From an uncultured Clostridia bacterium (lineage in GTDB: Bacteria; Bacillota; Clostridia; Oscillospirales; Ruminococcaceae): 41,343 nucleotides of DNA. The position numbers were made by a program, and so were the translations under genes. This document shows, piece by piece, positions 1 to 6,625 of this stretch (the stretch's first letter is position 1; each line of letters begins with the position of its first letter). The DNA is taken from assembly GCA_947627235.1 (NCBI GenBank), contig CANQVG010000015.1, forward strand, positions 1 to 41,343. Reading direction: 5' to 3'. The notes beneath the pieces are model-generated. The model had not been told where the DNA came from, ran no database searches, and saw only the letters and a program-made list of their open reading frames with translations.

Positions 1-156
1 AAGGAGCGCGTCGTTAAGACATTCCGCCGCGTCCTCCTCAGAACCTAATATCCTCCGCGAGACGCTTATAAGCAGCTTCCCGTATTTTTGTCCGGTCGCC
101 GAAAGCGCGAGCTCATCGCGCGCAAGATAAAGCCCGACTATTTTTTCGTCTTCCAA
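1..156 (-). CDS. ECF-like RNA polymerase sigma factor, N-terminal fragment (third cassette)
   Basis: This is the first 52 codons of a sigma-70 family factor; the rest lies beyond the left edge. It is closely similar to the starts of the two complete sigma genes here (shared DEKIV, ARDELA, QKYG and ECLNDA stretches), so it is the sigma gene of a third tandem cassette. I place the start at TTG (156-154), exactly 7 nt after a GAAAGGGG ribosome binding site. An ATG at 162 is in frame but lies only 1 nt from that site. The other two sigma genes have the same G-run, 7-nt gap and non-ATG start. Region 2 (core RNA polymerase binding) is only partly present. The sigma-factor identity rests on similarity to the complete paralogues. 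Confidence 0.8.
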   Translation of the reverse strand, partial: MEDEKIVGLYLARDELALSATGQKYGKLLISVSRRILGSEEDAAECLNDALL

Positions 157-190
157 AGTCATTCCCCTTTCCGCTGTCCTTCACTTGATA

Positions 191-217
191 AGTAGAGTTT
201 TCGGGCAAAAGAGTTGC
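191..217 (-). promoter_or_regulatory. Predicted ECF-type promoter of the third sigma cassette
   Basis: On the minus strand GCAAC (217-213) is followed after 16 nt by TCTACT (196-191). The promoter of the first cassette has GCAAC, 16 nt and CGTACT. An AAC-containing -35 and a short -10 are typical of ECF sigma promoters, so autoregulation is plausible. The assignment is by comparison of the paralogous upstream regions only. Confidence 0.45.
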
Positions 218-227
218 GGTAAAAACA

Positions 228-256
228 AAAAATCCACCCATGAAGGGTGGATTTTT
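228..256 (-). terminator. Rho-independent terminator after the second sigma cassette
   Basis: A 12-bp perfect stem (228-239 with 245-256, core AATCCACCC/GGGTGGATT) has a 5-nt loop and is followed on the minus strand by a T-rich run. It lies just after the stop of the membrane protein gene at 267. The same stem sequence recurs at 1936-1964, supporting cassette duplication. Confidence 0.85.
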
Positions 257-266
257 GCGCGGAGGC

Positions 267-1319
267 TTATTTGAGCGGAAGGTAAGCATAGTCATCCGAA
301 AGGGTATGCTCGGAGTTGTGGAGCGTAAGATAAAGCTCTCCGAACACAAAGTGGTCGCTTACGCAGTAACCTATAATCAGGGTTTTGGCTTCGTGCGGCT
401 CAAAGGAAAGGTTATGGAACTTCTTTATGTCCGCCTGACCGCCGTTCATCTCCTTGTCGGTGTGCTCGCTCATATAGCAGACGACTGTCGAATAGGTATA
501 GAATGAATAGCTCGCTTCTTCCATTATCACCTCGCCGTTTTCTATTCTTGTCGTTATCGGGTGGACAATATATTTCCCGCCGCAAAGCTCCATATCCGCC
601 ATATATTCAAGCTGTTCATCGTCGGTGAGGTTCTCGATTTCAAGCTCAAGAAAAATCCAGCGATAACTTTCGTCCGATACGTCCATCGGTCCGTTGTAGC
701 GCCCGTCGTCGCCGATGACGTCGCTCACGCTGAGCTTTCTTGCGACGTACCAGCCGTAATCCTCCTCCGTTTCGATAGGCGGCAAACCGTTTTCTGCGGC
801 GTATTCGCTGTAATCATAGCCTTTTTCGATAAACCCGAGGATATTATCTTCGGAATCGTCGTCTGTATATGCAAAAACCGTCGGCGTGTAGGAAATATCA
901 GCCTTGGTTATCCCCTCGGGAAATGTTGGCGAAACGGTGATGTCTTTCAGAGTAAACGCAAATCCCTGATGCTCGATTCTGTGGTCAATATAGGTCTCTA
1001 TTCTCACTTCCTCGCCGTCGGCTATTTTTTCGTTATACGAACGCTCTACAACAACGGTGTTGTCTTCCTGCTCCGCTTCGTCAGTAACTTCGGCAGTATG
1101 GTTCTCCTGCTTTACGGGCAGCTCTCTGCGCGACATCGCTGCCGCTCCCGCGCCGATAACGACAGCAGCGCAAGCAGCTATTGCTGCGGTTTTAAGTATA
1201 AACGTCTTAGACATTATATGTCTCCTTTCTCTTTCCGCCTTTTCGGTATAATCAAACACTTCTTCGATAAATGCCGGGTCAACGCGCCCTATCTCATCAT
1301 ACAAACGGTAATTTTTCAT
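267..1319 (-). CDS. Membrane-anchored putative anti-sigma/sensor protein, second cassette
   Basis: A protein of 350 aa encoded directly after the sigma gene at 1325-1867. Residues 1-35 form a short charged cytoplasmic segment (MKNYRLYDEIGRVDPAFIEE), about 43-63 a single Ala-rich membrane segment, and the rest an acidic extracellular domain I do not recognise. The segment before the membrane resembles that of the neighbouring 339-aa protein, while the outer domains differ. Gene order and topology suggest an anti-sigma factor or sensor for the adjacent sigma factor; no zinc-type HxxxCxxC anti-sigma motif is visible. I chose ATG 1319, 8 nt after AGGGAG. ATG 1325 overlaps the sigma stop (TGATG) and is too close to that site. 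A second start with a strong ribosome binding site exists at codon 36. Confidence 0.65.
   Translation of the reverse strand: MKNYRLYDEIGRVDPAFIEEVFDYTEKAERERRHIMSKTFILKTAAIAACAAVVIGAGAAAMSRRELPVKQENHTAEVTDEAEQEDNTVVVERSYNEKIADGEEVRIETYIDHRIEHQGFAFTLKDITVSPTFPEGITKADISYTPTVFAYTDDDSEDNILGFIEKGYDYSEYAAENGLPPIETEEDYGWYVARKLSVSDVIGDDGRYNGPMDVSDESYRWIFLELEIENLTDDEQLEYMADMELCGGKYIVHPITTRIENGEVIMEEASYSFYTYSTVVCYMSEHTDKEMNGGQADIKKFHNLSFEPHEAKTLIIGYCVSDHFVFGELYLTLHNSEHTLSDDYAYLPLK
1212..1228 (-). promoter_or_regulatory. Internal ribosome binding site and in-frame ATG (codon 36)
   Basis: Within the membrane protein gene, AAAGGAG (1228-1222) precedes an in-frame ATG (1214-1212) by 7 nt. It is a better site than that of the full-length start. 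A product starting here would lack the cytoplasmic segment and begin directly at the membrane or signal segment. The paralogue has the same arrangement at 2901-2917. Confidence 0.6.
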
Positions 1320-1324
1320 AAGCA

Positions 1325-1867
1325 TCACTCCCTGTAAATGCTGTTTTTCAGCTTGTTTCTCGCCCTCCACAAGAGCGACTTCACCTTACTCTGCGACATA
1401 TTTAGGTCGCGGGCTATTTCGTCTATCGAGTCCATAAAGAAGTATCGCTTCATAAAGACCACCCGCGATTGCGTGCCGAGACTCCGTAAAAAGCCGTCGA
1501 GCAGGACGGAAAAATCCACATTTTCAAGCCTTGCCTCGGCCTCGCCGTCGAATATCACGGCTTCGAATCCGTCAAACGCGACGCTTGAATTAACGCTGCG
1601 CTTCTTTGCAAGGCTGTACGTGAGGCGCTTGAAAGCGAGATTCCTGATAACCTGACAGGAATACGCCCGAAGGTTCCGCGGTACCGCAGGCGGTATATTC
1701 CTCCACAGATTCAGAAGCGCGTCGTTAACACATTCCTCGGCGTCGGCTTCGCTTCCTGTTATCTTTTTCGCCACTCCGAACATCAGAACGCCGTATTTTT
1801 CCCTGACTGCTTCTATCGCCGCTTCGTCTCTTGACAGAAACAGCCCGACTATTCTTTCGTCGTCCAC
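1325..1867 (-). CDS. ECF-like RNA polymerase sigma factor, second cassette
   Basis: A sigma factor of 180 aa. The N-terminal half carries region 2 (ECVNDALLNLW helix, then RNLAFKRL). The C-terminal half carries a region 4 helix-turn-helix (FMKRYFFMDSIDEIA, then MSQSKVKSLLWRARNKLK). There is no long region 1 or 3, as in ECF or group IV factors. It likely directs RNA polymerase to a small regulon in response to the membrane protein encoded next, whose gene begins at its stop. I set the start at GTG 1867, 7 nt after a GGGGG ribosome binding site; the longer upstream frame has no homology to the paralogues. Target genes are unknown. Confidence 0.85.
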   Translation of the reverse strand: MDDERIVGLFLSRDEAAIEAVREKYGVLMFGVAKKITGSEADAEECVNDALLNLWRNIPPAVPRNLRAYSCQVIRNLAFKRLTYSLAKKRSVNSSVAFDGFEAVIFDGEAEARLENVDFSVLLDGFLRSLGTQSRVVFMKRYFFMDSIDEIARDLNMSQSKVKSLLWRARNKLKNSIYRE

Positions 1868-1899
1868 CGTCGCGCCCCCTTTCCCGCTTTCAACTATAT

Positions 1900-1926
1900 G
1901 ATTCCATTTTATCACAAATCGGTTGC
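1900..1926 (-). promoter_or_regulatory. Possible ECF-type promoter, diverged copy, second cassette
   Basis: The -35-like GCAAC (1926-1922) and the adjacent CGATTTGT sequence match the first cassette's upstream region. At the expected -10 spacing there is GGAATC instead of CGTACT. The element is either weakened or recognised by a different sigma factor. The evidence is comparison with the paralogous sites only. Confidence 0.25.
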
Positions 1927-1935
1927 GTGTAAAAG

Positions 1936-1964
1936 AAAAATCCACCCTTCCCGGGTGGATTTTT
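1936..1964 (-). terminator. Rho-independent terminator after the first sigma cassette
   Basis: A 12-bp perfect stem (1936-1947 with 1953-1964) has a 5-nt loop and a T-rich minus-strand tail. It sits 15 nt after the stop of the 339-aa membrane protein. Its stem repeats that of the terminator at 228-256. Confidence 0.85.
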
Positions 1965-1979
1965 GCGTCTGTGAAATTT

Positions 1980-2999
1980 TCAGAACGTAAATTCAATGCC
2001 GTCTACGGTCACGCTTCCGACCATTTCAACGTCGAGCGGAGTTGCGAAGCCGATATAGTTGCTTGTGCCGAAGGCGAAAATGAGTTCGTGAGTCGAATAG
2101 TCGCGCATACGGCCGCTGACAGTAGTGCCGTCGTTCATCCTCAGCTCAATAACGCTTTCAAGAAGGTCTATGCCGGCGTACTCGCCGTCTTCGTTTCTGA
2201 TTTCGATTCCGCTCGGACAAAGCTCAAGCGTAAGCGCCTTTCCGTCCTCGCCGATAGGCTTATTTACCGAGTAGCGGGATTTGAGCGTAGGATAATCATC
2301 TATATTTATCTCGATTTCAACCTTACCTTCATACAACGGTACCGGCACCTTGTCGTTGTCCTCGTATGCCGTATAATCAAGGCTGTCGATTTCCATTATC
2401 AGATTGCCCTCAAGCTTTTTGTCAATGCCGTTTGCGTCAATAACTATCTCTATGATGTCTCCGTTGCGGGTCGTACCGATTTGTCCTCCAAATCCGCACC
2501 ACTGCCTTTCGCCATCGACCTCTCTATAGAGACGGACCGCACCGACATTGTAGCCGTGGTTTTCAAGAGCGTCCTCGGGCAGGCTGTCGGGAAGCCCCAT
2601 TCCTTCGAGATTCCACTCGATAGTTCCGTAGAAGCCGTGATTCGTTGTAAAAGCGCTCGTAAGCCTTGCTTCGCCGGGCTTGAGAGGCTCTGAAACGTCG
2701 GGCTCGGCGCTGACCGTCACATCGGCGCCGACTGCTGTTACGTCTACAGTCGGAAACTCCTCGGGCGTATCGATTGCTTCCCTTGTTCTGTCAAAAAATT
2801 CTCCGAGCTTTTCAAGCCCGCCTCCGTTTGCCGCAACGGCGCTGACTCCCGCTGTAACTGCAAGAGCCGCAGCTAAAGCTATGGCGATAATTTTTTTCTT
2901 CATAATTATTCTCCTTTCGGCGGTTTTATATTCCAGCACTTCTTTCACAAACTTCCCGTCGGCACTGTCGAGCGACTCCAAAAAGGGATATCTGTTCAT
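1980..2999 (-). CDS. Membrane-anchored putative anti-sigma/sensor protein, first cassette
   Basis: A protein of 339 aa whose ATG lies 2 nt after the sigma gene stop at 3002, with a GGAG site. Residues 1-32 form a short cytoplasmic segment with a pattern similar to the paralogue. Residues 33-57 are a Lys-rich then Ala-rich hydrophobic segment ending near AVAA, which also reads as a classic signal peptide. The rest is an extracellular domain with many beta-strand-like stretches and no recognised catalytic motif. The outer domain differs from that of the 350-aa paralogue, as expected if each cassette senses something different. A second strong start lies at codon 33. The anti-sigma role is inferred from gene pairing and topology. 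Confidence 0.65.
   Translation of the reverse strand: MNRYPFLESLDSADGKFVKEVLEYKTAERRIIMKKKIIAIALAAALAVTAGVSAVAANGGGLEKLGEFFDRTREAIDTPEEFPTVDVTAVGADVTVSAEPDVSEPLKPGEARLTSAFTTNHGFYGTIEWNLEGMGLPDSLPEDALENHGYNVGAVRLYREVDGERQWCGFGGQIGTTRNGDIIEIVIDANGIDKKLEGNLIMEIDSLDYTAYEDNDKVPVPLYEGKVEIEINIDDYPTLKSRYSVNKPIGEDGKALTLELCPSGIEIRNEDGEYAGIDLLESVIELRMNDGTTVSGRMRDYSTHELIFAFGTSNYIGFATPLDVEMVGSVTVDGIEFTF
2901..2917 (-). promoter_or_regulatory. Internal ribosome binding site and in-frame ATG (codon 33)
   Basis: AAAGGAG (2917-2911) precedes an in-frame ATG (2903-2901) by 7 nt. Initiation here gives a protein starting MKKKIIAIALAAALAV, a good signal peptide, without the putative sigma-binding segment. Element and spacing match the paralogue at 1212-1228. 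Confidence 0.6.
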
Positions 3000-3001
3000 T
3001 T

Positions 3002-3541
3002 TTATTCTCCTTTCAGAAAGCTTAGGTATTTTTTTCTCGCCCTCAAAAGCATTGATTTTACCTTGCTCTCGGAGATTCCGAGGTCGGCGGATATTTCGGG
3101 GACGGTATCCGCAAAATAATACCGCTTCATAAATACAATTCGCATTTCGGGCTTTAAGCTCTGCAAAAAATCATTCACTGCTATCGAGAAGTCTATGTTT
3201 TCATACGCTTTGAAATCTTCACCGCCGGAAAGCGAAGCTTCAAGCTCATCGAGCGGCACAGCCGACTTCGGCGAGCGCTTTTCGGCAAGATTATATTCAA
3301 GGCGCTTGAAAGACAGGTTTCGCACTACCTTGCAGCAGTAGGCGCCTAGGCTCAGCGGGCGTTCGGGCGGGATTGAGTCCCAAATTCCGAGATAGGCGTC
3401 GTTGAGGCACTCCTCGGCGTCGCACTGCCCAAGAATTTTCCGCGAGACGCTTAAAAGCAGCGCGCCGTATTTTTCCTGCGTAGCCGAAACAGCCAGCTCA
3501 TCGCGCGCAAAATAGAGCTCGACTATTTTTTCGTCCTCCAA
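3002..3541 (-). CDS. ECF-like RNA polymerase sigma factor, first cassette
   Basis: A sigma factor of 179 aa. Region 2 spans roughly residues 8-75 (ECLNDAYLGIWDSIPPERP, then VVRNLSFKRLEY). Region 4 spans roughly 118-175 (RIVFMKRYYFADTVPEIS, then GISESKVKSMLLRARKK), the helix-turn-helix for the -35 element. It is paralogous to the genes at 1325-1867 and 1-156. The start is TTG at 3541, 7 nt after AAGGGGG. The stop is 2 nt before the partner gene, so the two are co-transcribed. A GCAAC-N16-CGTACT element upstream may be its own promoter. Confidence 0.85.
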   Translation of the reverse strand: MEDEKIVELYFARDELAVSATQEKYGALLLSVSRKILGQCDAEECLNDAYLGIWDSIPPERPLSLGAYCCKVVRNLSFKRLEYNLAEKRSPKSAVPLDELEASLSGGEDFKAYENIDFSIAVNDFLQSLKPEMRIVFMKRYYFADTVPEISADLGISESKVKSMLLRARKKYLSFLKGE

Positions 3542-3573
3542 GGCTTCGCCCCCTTATGTCTTTCTGTTTAATT

Positions 3574-3600
3574 AGTACGGATTTGCCGACAAATCGTTGC
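3574..3600 (-). promoter_or_regulatory. Predicted ECF-type promoter of the first sigma cassette
   Basis: GCAAC (3600-3596), 16 nt, then CGTACT (3579-3574), followed by an AT-rich start region about 30 nt before the TTG start. This form agrees with known ECF promoters (AAC at -35, CGT at -10). The third cassette repeats it with the same spacing. Confidence 0.5.
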
Positions 3601-3649
3601 ATAAAAAAACAAAAATCCGCTTCAATAACCTAATCCTTTTAGAGTCCAT

Positions 3650-3677
3650 AAAAAATCAGCCCCTTTCGGAGCTGATT
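3650..3677 (-). terminator. Rho-independent terminator after spoVAC
   Basis: A 10-bp stem with a GAAA loop (minus strand AATCAGCTCC-GAAA-GGGGCTGATT) is followed by a T6 run. It ends the transcript of the spoVAC gene whose stop is at 3693. Confidence 0.9.
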
Positions 3678-3692
3678 ATTCATCGCTTATTT

Positions 3693-4142
3693 TTATCCCG
3701 TCACTGTCTTTACCGCCCAGTAAATCAAACCGTAGACTATCGACGCCGCAGTGCCGTAGAGAATTACCGGTCCCGCTATTGCAAATATCTTTGCGCCTAC
3801 GCCCAAGACCCAGCCCTCTGCACGGAACTCTATCGCCGGAGAGACTACCGAGTTGGCAAAGCCGGTAATCGGAACCAAAGTTCCCGCTCCGCCATGCTTT
3901 GCTACCTGAGGATAAAGTCCCACCGCCGTGAGAAGCGCCGAAAACAGCACCAGTGTTATTGAGGTAAAGCTTCCTGCCGCGTCCTTGTCAAGACCAACAG
4001 CCGTAAACAAATCTATAAGACCTTGTCCGCAGACGCAGATGAGTCCGCCTATCACGAATGCTTTCGGAATGTTGAACCACGATTTTGACGGCGCCGACGC
4101 CTCTTTAGCCATCTCGCCGTACTGTATGTCTGAGAGCTTCAT
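3693..4142 (-). CDS. spoVAC: Stage V sporulation protein AC-like membrane protein
   Basis: A protein of 149 aa, the usual SpoVAC length. Landmarks are FVIGGLICVCGQG in the first membrane segment, the family loop GGAGTLVPITGFANSVVSPAIE, and FRAEGWVLGVGAKIF before a last hydrophobic segment. SpoVA proteins sit in the inner forespore membrane and move dipicolinic acid during sporulation and germination; B. subtilis SpoVAC behaves as a mechanosensitive channel. The usual partners SpoVAD and SpoVAE are not next to it. It follows the XRE regulator gene by 28 nt and has its own AAAGGAGAGG ribosome binding site, so the two may share a transcript. Confidence 0.88.
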   Translation of the reverse strand: MKLSDIQYGEMAKEASAPSKSWFNIPKAFVIGGLICVCGQGLIDLFTAVGLDKDAAGSFTSITLVLFSALLTAVGLYPQVAKHGGAGTLVPITGFANSVVSPAIEFRAEGWVLGVGAKIFAIAGPVILYGTAASIVYGLIYWAVKTVTG

Positions 4143-4170
4143 AAAACCTCTCCTTTCAAAAGCTTTTTAA

Positions 4171-5001
4171 CTATTCTTCCCGCCTGCCGCGCTTATATTC
4201 CTTTTTTGACGACAAAAAACAGCACGCCGACACTGCCGCCACAACCGCGCAGGAAACGGCGTCCCACCAAAATTCGTGGTCGGGTTCCGAAACTAAAAGG
4301 TAAACCGTTAAATTTGTCAGCAGGTCAAGCGGAATCGCAAGCGCAAAAATCAATCCGAGCATTATGCCCCTTGATTTTGAAAACTTTTTTGAGATGAAGC
4401 AGCACACCCACAGGTAGGCAAGCGATAAAACCGCGCACGGCACGCCGATTTTCGCGACCGGCGCGTGCGAAACAAGCTGCATAGCGACAAGGTAGGGAAT
4501 AATCAGAATCGAAAGCGTGATAAGCGTGCACCTGACAGGGTCGCCCTTTTCGATCCCTCTGAGCGCCCCGAGAGTTACCGCTGCGCCGAGCGGAATGCTC
4601 AGCGACGTATAAATAGACCACCCGCCTCCGCCCAAACCGATGTCGCAGAGAGCACAGATAATTATTGCGAGCGCCGCCGAAAATCCGACGGCTATCATGA
4701 CAATTCTGATAACGGTCTTTTTATTTCTTGATATCTCGTCCCGCGCATAGTCCATAGCGTCCGCGACCTCTGCCGGTTCGGCGCTTGCGCTGAATCTCTC
4801 GCCCCTTAAAATCTCACCCTCGCTGACTCCCAGAACCTCGGCGAGCTTCGGCAAAATCACTATGTCGGGATAGCTCAGACCTCTCTCCCACTTGCTCACC
4901 GCTTTATCGGTAACGCCGAGCGTGTCGGCAAGCGCCTTTTGAGTGAGTCCGTGCTCGCGGCGAAGCTCGACGATAAATCTGCCGGTTTTCGATATGTCCA
5001 T
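4171..5001 (-). CDS. XRE-family helix-turn-helix regulator with membrane domain
   Basis: A protein of 276 aa. Residues 1-65 are a Cro/C1-type DNA-binding domain (RREHGLTQKALADTLGV, TDKAVSKWERGLSYPD, ILPKLAEVLGVS). From about residue 95 there are around six hydrophobic segments, so this is a membrane-tethered regulator. Such proteins may sense a membrane or cell-envelope signal; the signal is unknown here. I chose ATG 5001 because AGGAGGTGC lies 4 nt upstream; the longer frame has no such site. A good sigma-A promoter lies at 5030-5058, with an imperfect dyad next to its -35 that could be an autoregulatory operator. The spoVAC gene follows closely. Confidence 0.8.
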   Translation of the reverse strand: MDISKTGRFIVELRREHGLTQKALADTLGVTDKAVSKWERGLSYPDIVILPKLAEVLGVSEGEILRGERFSASAEPAEVADAMDYARDEISRNKKTVIRIVMIAVGFSAALAIIICALCDIGLGGGGWSIYTSLSIPLGAAVTLGALRGIEKGDPVRCTLITLSILIIPYLVAMQLVSHAPVAKIGVPCAVLSLAYLWVCCFISKKFSKSRGIMLGLIFALAIPLDLLTNLTVYLLVSEPDHEFWWDAVSCAVVAAVSACCFLSSKKEYKRGRREE

Positions 5002-5029
5002 TAAAGCACCTCCTGCTTTTGATGTCTTA

Positions 5030-5058
5030 ATACTATCACATAGGCGGAGATTTTTCAA
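5030..5058 (-). promoter_or_regulatory. Sigma-A promoter of the XRE regulator gene
   Basis: TTGAAA (5058-5053), a 17-nt spacer, then TAGTAT (5035-5030) on the minus strand. The predicted transcript starts about 20 nt before the start codon. An imperfect dyad (CAACcGaCcGTTG on the plus strand, 5056-5068) overlaps the upstream edge of the -35. Confidence 0.7.
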
Positions 5059-5099
5059 CCGACCGTTGGTTTAGTTCCCAAAAATGCGCGTTATTGCGT

Positions 5100-5127
5100 A
5101 AAAAAAGCCCCCGCGTTGCGAGGGCTT
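5100..5127 (-). terminator. Rho-independent terminator of the ribosomal protein operon
   Basis: Minus-strand AAGCCC-t-CGC-aac-GCG-g-GGGCTT stem followed by a T7 run, 13 nt after the rplQ stop. It closes the S10-spc-alpha transcription unit. Confidence 0.88.
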
Positions 5128-5139
5128 CGTTTGTGTTGC

Positions 5140-5481
5140 TCAAACCAACTCAATGATGGCCATTTCAGCGGCGTCTCCGCGCCTCGGACCTATCTTGATA
5201 ATCTTGGTATAGCCGCCGTTGCGGTCGGCATATTTCGGTGCGATTTCATCGGAAAGCTTCTTTGCTACGCTCTCCTTAGTTACATAGGCAAAAATCTGAC
5301 GCTTAGAGTGCAGGTCGCCTGCTTTGGCAAGAGTGATCATCTTGTCCGCCATTGCGGAAACCTCTTTCGCTCTTGTTACAGTCGTCTCTATTTTACCGTT
5401 TTCAAACAGGAAAGTGACCATCGCGCGGAGCATAGCTCTTCTCTGGTCGGTAGTCCTGCCCAGTTTTCTTGCGCCCGGCAT
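5140..5481 (-). CDS. rplQ: 50S ribosomal protein L17 (bL17)
   Basis: A protein of 113 aa of normal length for bL17, a large-subunit protein near the exit tunnel. The signature start [20 protein letters not shown] and the [17 protein letters not shown] stretch are present. It is the last gene of the alpha part, 22 nt after rpoA, and is followed by a terminator. Placement after rpoA is the usual bacterial order. Confidence 0.97.
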   Translation of the reverse strand: MPGARKLGRTTDQRRAMLRAMVTFLFENGKIETTVTRAKEVSAMADKMITLAKAGDLHSKRQIFAYVTKESVAKKLSDEIAPKYADRNGGYTKIIKIGPRRGDAAEMAIIELV

Positions 5482-5503
5482 AAATATTCAACTCCTTACT
5501 TTC

Positions 5504-6460
5504 TTAATCCTCTGACGAACTCATCTCATAGCCAAGGGAGCGAAGCTTTTCCTTGACTTCGTCGAATGACTTCTTGCCGAGGTTTCTGACCTTCATCATT
5601 TCCTCTTCGGATTTTTCGATCAGGTCGTTGACAGTGTTGATGCCCGCTCTCTTGAGGCAGTTGAAAGATCTAACCGACAAGTCAAGTTCCTCAATGGTCA
5701 TCTCAAGAACTTTCTCCTTAGACTTGTTGTCCTTTTCCGCAAGAATCTTGTCCACTCCGGTATCCTCGGAAAGATTGACGAACAGGTTAAGATGCTCGTT
5801 GAGGAGTTTGGCTGCCATTGATACGGCTTCCTTGGCGGAGATGACTCCGTCGGTCCATACTTCGAGCGTGAGCTTATCGAAATCGGTTATCTGACCCACA
5901 CGGGTATTTTCAACTGTGTAGTTTACCTTGAGAACAGGGGTATAGATACTGTCTACGGCAATGACGCCGATAGGGGCGTTTGTCATAAGGGACTTGTTTT
6001 TTTCAGCGGAAACATATCCGCGCCCCTTATCCAAAACGATTTCCATATATAGCTTTGCATCGGCGTCAAGGGTGGCGATGTGCATATTCGGGACCAAAAT
6101 CTCAACCTCGGAATCGGTCTTGATATCGCCCGCGGTGACTTCACATTCACCCTCCGCCTCAATGTATACCGTCTTGGGACCGTCGCAGTAAAGCTTTGCG
6201 GTGAGGCCCTTGAGGTTGAGGACTATTTCGCTTACGTCCTCTTTTACTCCGGGGACGGTTGATAATTCATGGTGTACTCCGTCAATCTTTATGGATGTGA
6301 CCGCTACACCGGGGAGAGATGAAAGCAATACACGTCTAAGACTGTTGCCGATAGTCGTGCCGTAGCCCCTTTCAAGCGGCTCCAGAACAAACTTGCCGTA
6401 TGTTCCGTTGCTTTTCAGCTCGACTATTTCTATATCCGGCTTTTCGATTTTTTCAAGCAT
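5504..6460 (-). CDS. rpoA: DNA-directed RNA polymerase subunit alpha
   Basis: A protein of 318 aa. The N-terminal domain (about 1-230) carries [22 protein letters not shown], used in dimerisation and RNA polymerase assembly. The C-terminal domain (about 250-315) carries [18 protein letters not shown] and [15 protein letters not shown], which bind upstream promoter DNA and activators. I chose ATG 6460 (MLEKIEKPD) because GGAGG lies 7 nt upstream; an in-frame TTG two codons earlier is poorly spaced. A 165-nt gap with a hairpin separates it from rpsD. Confidence 0.97.
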   Translation of the reverse strand: MLEKIEKPDIEIVELKSNGTYGKFVLEPLERGYGTTIGNSLRRVLLSSLPGVAVTSIKIDGVHHELSTVPGVKEDVSEIVLNLKGLTAKLYCDGPKTVYIEAEGECEVTAGDIKTDSEVEILVPNMHIATLDADAKLYMEIVLDKGRGYVSAEKNKSLMTNAPIGVIAVDSIYTPVLKVNYTVENTRVGQITDFDKLTLEVWTDGVISAKEAVSMAAKLLNEHLNLFVNLSEDTGVDKILAEKDNKSKEKVLEMTIEELDLSVRSFNCLKRAGINTVNDLIEKSEEEMMKVRNLGKKSFDEVKEKLRSLGYEMSSSED

Positions 6461-6565
6461 TTGCAAGCCTCCATTTCTTTAGTGGCACACTGTTTTTCCG
6501 AAATATTTTAACACATAACCCGTGTCGGAATATATCGAAAAAAGGCGCCCTCCCATTTTTCTGTC

Positions 6566-6594
6566 CGGACCTTGAGAGCATCTCCCAAGGTCCG
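6566..6594 (-). other. Intercistronic stem-loop between rpsD and rpoA
   Basis: A 9-bp perfect stem (CGGACCTTG 6566-6574 with CAAGGTCCG 6586-6594) plus three inner pairs (GAG/CTC). On the minus strand it is followed by GACAGAAAAATG, not a T-run, so it is not a standard terminator. It may be an RNA processing or stability element. Confidence 0.6.
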
Positions 6595-6625
6595 AGAGAT
6601 GAATGAAACAAAACCGTTTGAGGTC

